Assembly (NCBI GenBank): GCA_016794485.1
Contig: JAEUHV010000405.1
Coordinates: forward strand, 1-38,390
DNA from: Planctomycetota bacterium
GTDB taxonomy: Bacteria > Planctomycetota > UBA1135 > UBA2386
Direction of reading: 5' to 3'
DNA: 38,390 bases
The notes beneath the pieces were generated by a model. That model was given only the letters and a program-made list of their open reading frames with translations. It did not search any database and was not told where the DNA came from. This document shows, piece by piece, positions 33,193 to 38,390 of the stretch. How positions within the stretch are numbered: position 1 is the stretch's first letter; each line of letters begins with the position of its first letter. Position numbers and translations under genes: made by a program.

Positions 33193-33507
33193 CTACCGCA
33201 GGGTCGGATTGTCGCGCGTGTCGTCGTGAAACTCGTCGCGCGCCCGCCGCTCCTGTTCGTCGAGGTCGACGAACCAGATCGAGCGGACGGGCCCGCCATG
33301 GAACTTCGCGCGGCTCACCACGGCCCGCCGCAGCAGGTACGGCAGCAGCCCCGACTCGGTCGCGAACCACAGCAAGACCGCGGCCAGGACCAGGACGCCG
33401 GAGCCGGTAGACAGGCCGAGCTCGAGGACGCCGAAGATCGCCCCGAGGCATGCGGCGAGCACCGCGCAACGCAGCAAGAAGCTCGGGCGGACGCGGCGGC
33501 GGTTCAT
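33193..33507 (-). CDS. Small membrane protein
   Basis: The gene encodes 104 residues: a basic N-terminus, two hydrophobic helices (about 12-30 and 34-52) and a charged cytosol-like tail (RSIWFVDLDEQERRARDEF). Function unknown. It starts within the stop of the upstream gene (ATGA) and is followed after 46 bases by the lipoprotein gene. Confidence 0.55.
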   Translation of the reverse strand: MNRRRVRPSFLLRCAVLAACLGAIFGVLELGLSTGSGVLVLAAVLLWFATESGLLPYLLRRAVVSRAKFHGGPVRSIWFVDLDEQERRARDEFHDDTRDNPTLR

Positions 33508-33974
33508 GCGTCGTGCCCCGGTGCGACGAGATCCCGCCGCAACCACCACGCACCTACGAGGCCGATCGGGAAGGTGACGAACCCGAACCGGACGCACACC
33601 AGCGGGCCGAAGGCCGCACCCGCGATTCCTTCCAGAAACGCTGCCGTCAGTGGCAACCTGCCGTCGAAGTACCGTTCGACGAACATCCACGCGAAGCCGA
33701 AGTACGCCGCCGCGACCAGCGGCAGTCCGAGGCCGCCGACGACGATCCAGACGCGTCGTGGCCGCCGCAACACGGCGACCAGTGACCAGGCCGCGAGAAT
33801 CGACGCCGCGACGAAGACCGCAGCGAACCAGACGTTCAGGAACCTCGTGTCGAGGCACAACGGCGAGATCAGCAGCGCGCACGCCCCGAGACCGATCGCA
33901 GCCGCCTTGCCGAAGAACGTCCCGGGCAAGCGATGGGGCGATGCCGCACACGTTCGTTCCGCCATCGCGTTCAT
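33504..33974 (-). CDS. Integral membrane protein
   Basis: The gene encodes 156 residues with about four hydrophobic helices: AAAIGLGACALLISPL, VWFAAVFVAASILAAWSLVAV, VWIVVGGLGLPLVAAAYFGFAW and FGFVTFPIGLVGAWWL. No family is recognised. Its start and stop both overlap neighbouring genes by four bases (ATGA), so it is translated as part of a chain. Confidence 0.6.
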   Translation of the reverse strand: MNAMAERTCAASPHRLPGTFFGKAAAIGLGACALLISPLCLDTRFLNVWFAAVFVAASILAAWSLVAVLRRPRRVWIVVGGLGLPLVAAAYFGFAWMFVERYFDGRLPLTAAFLEGIAGAAFGPLVCVRFGFVTFPIGLVGAWWLRRDLVAPGHDA

Positions 33975-34945
33975 GGCTCGGCCAACCCGCGCAGGATGTC
34001 GAGCCGGTTCGGCGGCGCGTCTGGCGCCAGGAAGTCCGGGATCGTGCGCGCCGTGCGCCGCGGGCGACGCAAGAACTCGACCGGCCACTCGGTGCGGCGC
34101 GGCTCGCGCACGTGCACGTATTGGCCGGGTGCCGGCTCGTCGATGCGTTCCTCCTGGAGCACGAGCGCCAACGGCTCCTCGGCGCCGGGCGTCTGCAGCG
34201 CGAACGTGCGCGCCTCGGCCCAGGTCGCGAACGGTTGGTACCAATCGGAACCATCGGCCAGGTCCGGGGCGCCGCGGTGCGGGTGGCACCAGACGCGGTA
34301 CTCGAGCACCGCGTCCCACACGTAGCCGCCGCCCGCGCCCGACTGCGCCGGCCATGTTCCGACGAGCGCACGATCGAGCACGTCGGGCGGCGTGAACCCC
34401 AACTCGGGCACGCCGGATTCGAACGCCTCGCCCTGCATGCGCGCCACGAACGTCGCCGCCATGCGGTCGTGCACACTGCGCGCCCCACCCGTCCACGCCG
34501 CCGCGGCGAGCCAGCCGAGCGCCATCAGGTTGGCGACAGCGAGGCCGGTGCCCTGCGACAGCGGGAACGTGTCCCACCCGGCCGGCCACAGGAACGCCAC
34601 CGCGTGCGTGGTCTCCCACGGCAGCAACTTCCACGCGGTGCGCTGTAGCGCCTGCCGCAGCGGCGGTGCGCCGCCGACTTCGGACACGACACGCAGACCG
34701 AACCACCGCTTGCCGAACGTGTGGCCGCGCGCGTCGCTGCACGTGAAGTAGGTCCAACACGGGATGGAGAACGTCACCACCAACGCCCACCAGATCTCGG
34801 CGCCCTGCTCCGGCCGCAGGTCGAGCAGCCACATGCCGAGGAACGAGCACGGCGCGCAGACCGCGAACAGCAGCACGACGTCGAGCGCGTAGGCGGCGAC
34901 GCGGCGCACGAGCAACGACGGAAGGGTCAAGCGCGCACCGCTCAC
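33971..34945 (-). CDS. RDD family membrane protein with C-terminal soluble domain
   Basis: The encoded protein has 324 residues from GTG 34945, which overlaps the upstream stop (GTGA). The RDD domain shows LLVRRVAAYALDVVLLFAVC ('RR..A...D'), HTFGKRWFGLRVV ('T.GK...G.RV') and SVHDRMAAT ('HDR...T'), with about four helices. After about residue 190 comes an extra domain of some 130 residues with Trp- and Tyr-rich strands (YVWDAVLEYRVWCHP, DWYQPFATWAEARTFA) and no helices, probably cytosolic; I do not recognise it. RDD proteins are thought to transport or help transport small molecules or cations. Confidence 0.8.
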   Translation of the reverse strand: MSGARLTLPSLLVRRVAAYALDVVLLFAVCAPCSFLGMWLLDLRPEQGAEIWWALVVTFSIPCWTYFTCSDARGHTFGKRWFGLRVVSEVGGAPPLRQALQRTAWKLLPWETTHAVAFLWPAGWDTFPLSQGTGLAVANLMALGWLAAAAWTGGARSVHDRMAATFVARMQGEAFESGVPELGFTPPDVLDRALVGTWPAQSGAGGGYVWDAVLEYRVWCHPHRGAPDLADGSDWYQPFATWAEARTFALQTPGAEEPLALVLQEERIDEPAPGQYVHVREPRRTEWPVEFLRRPRRTARTIPDFLAPDAPPNRLDILRGLAEP

Positions 34946-35208
34946 CGCACCACGTAGCGGGACAGGCCGGGCGCCACCGAAAGCAGCAATGCGCCGATCG
35001 CGACGATGAGCACGTCGCCGTACACGACCCGCACTTGCAGGTCGCGCGCCATTCCGTCCACGGCGACGAACTGCCCGAGGCCCTCCCAACTTCCCGCACT
35101 CGGCATCGCCAGCAGCGCGTAGCACCCGAGGCTCAGGCGAATCACGCCGAACACGCAAATCGCGATCGCGAGCAGACGCAGGATGGCGCGAGCCAGGGCT
35201 TCACTCAT
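34942..35208 (-). CDS. Small membrane protein, first gene of the reverse-strand chain
   Basis: The gene encodes 88 residues with two hydrophobic helices (about 8-33 and 62-80) around an extracytoplasmic loop. Its stop overlaps the GTG start of the RDD gene. The 90 bases upstream, up to the oxidoreductase stop, may hold the promoter of the chain; no clear promoter boxes are seen. Function unknown. Confidence 0.55.
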   Translation of the reverse strand: MSEALARAILRLLAIAICVFGVIRLSLGCYALLAMPSAGSWEGLGQFVAVDGMARDLQVRVVYGDVLIVAIGALLLSVAPGLSRYVVR

Positions 35209-35298
35209 GGTTCACTTCCGTCGGGCGACGGGCAGACCTGCTCCCGCCGACCGCACCGTAACGCGCGGCGCCATGCCGGCAAAGCCGGCGAACGCCAC

Positions 35299-36609
35299 TC
35301 AGACGTCGAAGCCCGCGCGCGCCGGCGCAGCGAGCAGCGCGTTCGCCGCCGCATCGTCGGTGCGCAGCGCCGCCGCATCCCAGGAGAGCTTCTTGCCGCG
35401 CGCCGCGCGCAACGCGACGTTCGCCAGCAACACCGTCTCGGTCAGCGGCGCCGCGTAGGCGAACGGCGTCGACGTCGTCGAGCGCAGCGCACAGGCGCGA
35501 ACCCACTCCTCGTGGTGGCCGATCGACTTCGCCAGCGACGGCGGCGGCGCCTTCCATTCCGCGGCGCGCGCGTCGGGGCCGACACGGTGCTTGTTGTAGT
35601 CGCTGATGAGCCAGCCCTGGTCGCCGACGAACAGCACGCCGTTGCGCCATTCCTGCAGCCCGCGGCTCGCCAGCGCTTCGGCCGGCCGGTCCGAGCCCGC
35701 GTGCCAGCGCAGGGTCACCGCCGGCCGGTCGCCGCGCGCCGGGAACGCGTACTCGCAGCGCATGCCGCGCGGCGCGCAGTCCGGATGCGGCGCGTCACCG
35801 TCGGCGGCGAGCGACGTCGGCGCGTCGAGTTCGAGCGCCCAGAACGCGAGGTCGACGAAGTGGCACGCCATGTCCGCGGTGGTGCCGCCGCCGAACGCCC
35901 AGTAGCGCCGCCAGCCGGCGGGGTGGAAGCCTTCGGCGTACGGCCGTTCCGCTGCCGGCCCGAGCCAGAGATCCCAGTCGAGGTCGGCGGGTGCCGCCGA
36001 GGGCTTGGGCAGTTCGGTGGCCGACCAATCGGTGCCGTTCACGAACACCACCACCTCGCGCACCGTGCCGACCGCGCCGGCCCGCACCGCTTCGACGACG
36101 CGGTGGTAGTTCTCGTTGGCGTGGATCTGGATGCCCATCTGCGTGATGCAGCCGTTCGCCTCGGCGGTGCGCAGCAGCGCCCGCGCCTGCGTGACGGTGT
36201 GCGTCAGCGGCTTCTCGCAGTAGACGTCGAGCCCCTGCCGCAGCGCGAGCATCGCCGGTGCGAAGTGCGTGTGGTCGGGCGTGCTGACCACGACGCCGTC
36301 GAGGTCGCGGCACGCGACCGGGTCGCGCAGGATCTCGCGGAAGTCGAGCACCGTGCGCGCGCCGGGGAAACGTTTGGCGACGTCGCGCAGGCGGCCGCGG
36401 TCGACGTCGCACAGGACGCGGATGTCCTGCTTGGCGACGGCGTTCAGGTTGTCGCCGCCGCGACCGCCGACGCCGACGACCATCAGCCGCATCGGTTGCG
36501 CCGGATCGCGCGGCAGTTGCACGCGGCGCGTGGCCGCACACGACGGCAGGACGAGGGAACCCGCGGCCGCCGCGGATGCGGCGAGGAACGAACGACGAGT
36601 CGAGGCCAT
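35299..36609 (-). CDS. Gfo/Idh/MocA family oxidoreductase with Tat signal
   Basis: The encoded protein has 436 residues. The N-terminus STRRSFLAASAAAAGS is a twin-arginine signal, and LPSC at 21-24 may be a lipobox, so the protein is exported folded and may be lipid-anchored. The NAD(P)-binding fold follows: MRLMVVGVGGRGG (about 40-52), then VVVSTPDHTHFAPA and VYCEKPLTHT, the family's catalytic-lysine motif. The second domain contains GGGTTADMACHFVDLAFWAL. Such exported members are abundant in Planctomycetota and act on sugars or polyols; the substrate is unknown. ATG 36609 is chosen over an upstream ATG because it puts the Arg pair at the N-terminus. Confidence 0.92.
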   Translation of the reverse strand: MASTRRSFLAASAAAAGSLVLPSCAATRRVQLPRDPAQPMRLMVVGVGGRGGDNLNAVAKQDIRVLCDVDRGRLRDVAKRFPGARTVLDFREILRDPVACRDLDGVVVSTPDHTHFAPAMLALRQGLDVYCEKPLTHTVTQARALLRTAEANGCITQMGIQIHANENYHRVVEAVRAGAVGTVREVVVFVNGTDWSATELPKPSAAPADLDWDLWLGPAAERPYAEGFHPAGWRRYWAFGGGTTADMACHFVDLAFWALELDAPTSLAADGDAPHPDCAPRGMRCEYAFPARGDRPAVTLRWHAGSDRPAEALASRGLQEWRNGVLFVGDQGWLISDYNKHRVGPDARAAEWKAPPPSLAKSIGHHEEWVRACALRSTTSTPFAYAAPLTETVLLANVALRAARGKKLSWDAAALRTDDAAANALLAAPARAGFDV

Positions 36610-36685
36610 CGCGCCATCATTCCCTTGGCAATCGGCGCACACCAGCCGCACTTCCGTCACGCTTTCGTGTGGCTACGCTGCGCGC

Positions 36686-37147
36686 ATGAGCCAGAGCCTG
36701 CAGGAACGGTTCGCCCCGCGCGGTGCGTGTTTCGGCTGCGGCCCCGCCAACGCCGACGGCCTGCGCATCCGCAGCTTCGTGCAGGGCGACGAGGTCGTGT
36801 GCACGTGGCAGCCGAAGACCATGCACGAGGCGTTCCCCGGCATGCTGAACGGCGGCATCGTCGGCGCGCTGCTCGACTGCCACTGCAACTGGACCGCGGC
36901 GCACGCCCTGATGCAGAAGCTGGGTGGCGCGGCGCCGCCGTGTACGGTGACCGCCGAGTACGCGATCAAGCTGCGGCGGCCGACTCCAACCGCTGGCCCC
37001 GTGCTGCTGCGGGCCAAGGTAGTCGAACTCGGCGACGACCGCGCCCGCATCGCCGGCACGCTCGAGGCCGATGGCAAGGTCTGCGCGACCTGCGACGGCC
37101 TGTTCGTCGCGGTGAAGGAAGGCCACCCCGCCTTCCACCGCTGGTGA
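36686..37147 (+). CDS. PaaI-like hotdog-fold thioesterase
   Basis: The gene encodes 153 residues. ACFGCGPANADGLRIRSF near the start is followed by HEAFPGMLNGGIVGALLDCH, the hotdog active-site region ('H.G..GG...A..D'), then TVTAEYAIKLRRPTPTAGPV and ARIAGTLEADGKVCATCDGLFV. This matches PaaI-type acyl-CoA thioesterases with an N-terminal 'CFGCG..N..GL' motif. It presumably hydrolyses an acyl-CoA in the cytoplasm; the acyl group is unknown. It diverges from the oxidoreductase gene across 76 bases. Confidence 0.88.
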   Translation: MSQSLQERFAPRGACFGCGPANADGLRIRSFVQGDEVVCTWQPKTMHEAFPGMLNGGIVGALLDCHCNWTAAHALMQKLGGAAPPCTVTAEYAIKLRRPTPTAGPVLLRAKVVELGDDRARIAGTLEADGKVCATCDGLFVAVKEGHPAFHRW

Positions 37148-37154
37148 CCACACT

Positions 37155-37171
37155 CTCGCCACATTGGCGAG
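37155..37171 (+). terminator. Hairpin just after the thioesterase stop
   Basis: CTCGCCA and TGGCGAG form a perfect 7-base stem with a 3-base loop, starting 8 bases after the stop codon. The following bases are not a T-tract, so termination may be weak or need Rho. Confidence 0.45.
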
Positions 37172-37203
37172 TAGAGCCCCTTGGCGACGCTGCGACGGCC
37201 GCT

Positions 37204-37323
37204 ACCATCCCTCGCTCCCGACGTTCTCGGTTCCGGCACCAGGGATGGTGCTGGCTGCGGGTCCCTTGCCCCGCGGCCGCGGAGTTGAGGTTTTCTGGTT
37301 ACCGGGCGGTGTGTGCCGTCCGG
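37204..37323 (+). other. Possible structured leader RNA upstream of the PLP enzyme
   Basis: The 224 bases between the thioesterase and the PLP enzyme gene contain several compatible and competing stems. ACCATCCCT (37204-37212) pairs perfectly with AGGGATGGT (37241-37249) around a small inner hairpin (37218-37230). The right arm can instead pair as CCGGCACC (37233-37240) with GGTGCTGG (37247-37254). A 12-base palindrome CCGCGGCCGCGG lies at 37271-37282. CCGGGCGG (37302-37309) pairs with CCGTCCGG (37316-37323). The arrangement could be a riboswitch, an attenuator or a small RNA; I recognise no known family. Such stems also arise by chance in GC-rich DNA. Confidence 0.35.
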
Positions 37324-37371
37324 GTTTGTGTCGAGCTCCAGGGGATCGGGGGCGTCGGGTCTCTTCCTCGC

Positions 37372-38376
37372 GTGAGCACTGCAGCCCCGGCCCCCGTTTC
37401 GTTCCCGCCGGTCGCGGCGATCCAGCTCGCCCGCCGCGAACTCGGCACGTCGGTGCGCGAGACGCCGTCGTGGTCGTGGCAGGGCCACCGCATCGATGCG
37501 GCGAAGCCACCCGGTTCGACGGTGTGGCTCAAGCTCGAGATGCTGCAGCACACCGGCTCGTTCAAGGTACGGGGCGCGCTGCTCGGCATGTCGCGGCTAG
37601 ACGCCGAACGGCGCGCGCGCGGCGTGACCGCGGTCAGCGGCGGCAACCACGCGATGGCGGTCGCGTTCGCGGCCAAGGCGGTCGGCACGCACGCCAAAGT
37701 GGTGATGCCTGCCACGGCCAACCCGGCGCGCATCGAAGCGTGCAAGGCACTCGGTGCCGAAGTCGAACTGGTCGCCGACGTCGCCGCGGCGTTCGTGCGC
37801 GTGCGCGAGATCGAAGCCGGCGAAGGCCGCTTCTTCGTGCACCCGTTCGACAGCGAGCCCATGGTGCTCGGGGCGGGCACGCTCGGCATGGAGTTCCTGC
37901 GCCAGACCGGCCAGCTCGACGCGCTGTTCGTCGCGATCGGCGGCGGCGGCCTCGCGGCCGGCGTGGCCTGCGCGGTGAAGCAGCTGCAGCCGCGCTGCCG
38001 CGTGTTCGGGGTCGAGCCGACGGGCGCCGACTCGATGCACCGCAGTTTCGCCGCCGGCAGCCCGCAACGCATCGAGGCGGTGCGCACCATCGCCGACAGC
38101 CTCGGCGCGCCGATGGCGCTCGATTACACGTTCGGCCTGTGCCGCAAGTTCGTCGACGAGCTGGTGCTGGTCGACGACGACGCGATCTGCCGCGCGATGT
38201 GGCTGTTGTTCGCCGACGGCAAGGTCGCGGTCGAGCCGGCCGGTGCGGCGGCGCTGGCGGCGATGCTGCAGCTGCGCGACCGGCTGGCCGGGGCGCGCAT
38301 CGGGCTCGTGCTGTGCGGCGCGAACGTCGACCACGCGACGTTCGCGAAGTGCCTCGAACGCGGCGCGCCGCGGTGA
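37372..38376 (+). CDS. PLP-dependent threonine/serine dehydratase-like enzyme
   Basis: The encoded protein has 334 residues and belongs to fold-type II PLP enzymes. WLKLEMLQHTGSFKVRGA contains the PLP-binding Lys65. AVSGGNHAMAVAFAAK is the substrate loop, IGGGGLAAGV binds the cofactor phosphate, and VLCGANVD near the C-terminus matches the 'SGGN' site of threonine dehydratases. There is no C-terminal ACT regulatory domain, so it resembles catabolic threonine dehydratase or serine/threo-hydroxyaspartate dehydratase. The start is GTG 37372; no strong Shine-Dalgarno is visible, and the long upstream leader may carry control. Confidence 0.88.
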   Translation: MSTAAPAPVSFPPVAAIQLARRELGTSVRETPSWSWQGHRIDAAKPPGSTVWLKLEMLQHTGSFKVRGALLGMSRLDAERRARGVTAVSGGNHAMAVAFAAKAVGTHAKVVMPATANPARIEACKALGAEVELVADVAAAFVRVREIEAGEGRFFVHPFDSEPMVLGAGTLGMEFLRQTGQLDALFVAIGGGGLAAGVACAVKQLQPRCRVFGVEPTGADSMHRSFAAGSPQRIEAVRTIADSLGAPMALDYTFGLCRKFVDELVLVDDDAICRAMWLLFADGKVAVEPAGAAALAAMLQLRDRLAGARIGLVLCGANVDHATFAKCLERGAPR

Positions 38377-38390
38377 TCCAAGTGGCCAGA

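Noticed and set aside
35035-37371. Long N-terminal extension of the PLP enzyme frame
   Set aside because: The extension runs antisense through the oxidoreductase and across the thioesterase and is Arg-rich nonsense. The family homology starts only after GTG 37372.
37148-37371. Known small RNAs (SRP RNA, 6S RNA, tmRNA) in this intergenic region
   Set aside because: None of the conserved core sequences I know for these RNAs is present.

Overview
The window is about 38 kb of very GC-rich bacterial chromosome, densely coded on both strands. It most likely comes from a member of the Planctomycetota, probably an uncultured or environmental lineage. The pointers are an ECF sigma factor overlapping a PknB-type kinase with a TPR-like extracellular part, a DUF1572 DinB protein, a Tat-exported Gfo/Idh/MocA protein, DUF4394 and 'WNGT.WS' repeat proteins, and several secreted proteins sharing a similar Cys/Gly-containing C-terminal domain. 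The phylum is inferred from gene content; there is no rRNA or other phylogenetic marker. I see no tRNA, rRNA, CRISPR array, insertion sequence or prophage. No stretch over 300 bases lacks a gene.

Layout. 1-5785 (+): the end of a cation:proton antiporter, a multi-TM GT-C-like membrane protein, a probable outer-membrane barrel protein, a secreted beta-repeat protein, and three overlapping small lipoproteins that look like divergent BamE/SmpA-fold paralogues. 5798-10713 (mostly -): leucyl-tRNA synthetase; a decayed patch holding an AbiEii-like nucleotidyltransferase gene interrupted by one in-frame TGA, its 56-residue partner and a truncated gene; then an overlapping pair of a T4-Pnk-like kinase and a Thg1-like 3'-5' polymerase, which I read as an RNA 5'-end repair module. 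10846-15456 (+): two secreted proteins (one very glycine-rich), a small membrane/coiled-coil protein and a DinB/DUF1572 protein. 15466-18514: PmtA-like methyltransferase, an unusual [2Fe-2S] ferredoxin and a sodium:solute symporter.

18541-25900 is a signalling block: FHA-GGDEF protein (+), MinD/FlhG-like ATPase (-), and a reverse-strand unit of ECF sigma factor, membrane Ser/Thr kinase and a membrane-anchored FHA-trypsin-like protease. Sigma factor and kinase overlap by 4 bases, and the protease follows after 48 bases. This is the most system-like locus in the window.

26042-30830: a secreted protein made of two DUF4394 units (a 744-base in-frame duplication), CutC, a GAF protein, a MoaD-like protein lacking the terminal Gly-Gly, and a secreted beta-helix-like protein. 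30883-35208 (-): eight small genes, mostly membrane proteins, one lipoprotein, an RDD protein and an SRPBCC protein, largely joined by 4-base start/stop overlaps. 35299-38376: a Tat-exported Gfo/Idh/MocA oxidoreductase, a PaaI-like thioesterase, a leader that could fold in alternative ways, and a PLP-dependent threonine-dehydratase-like enzyme.
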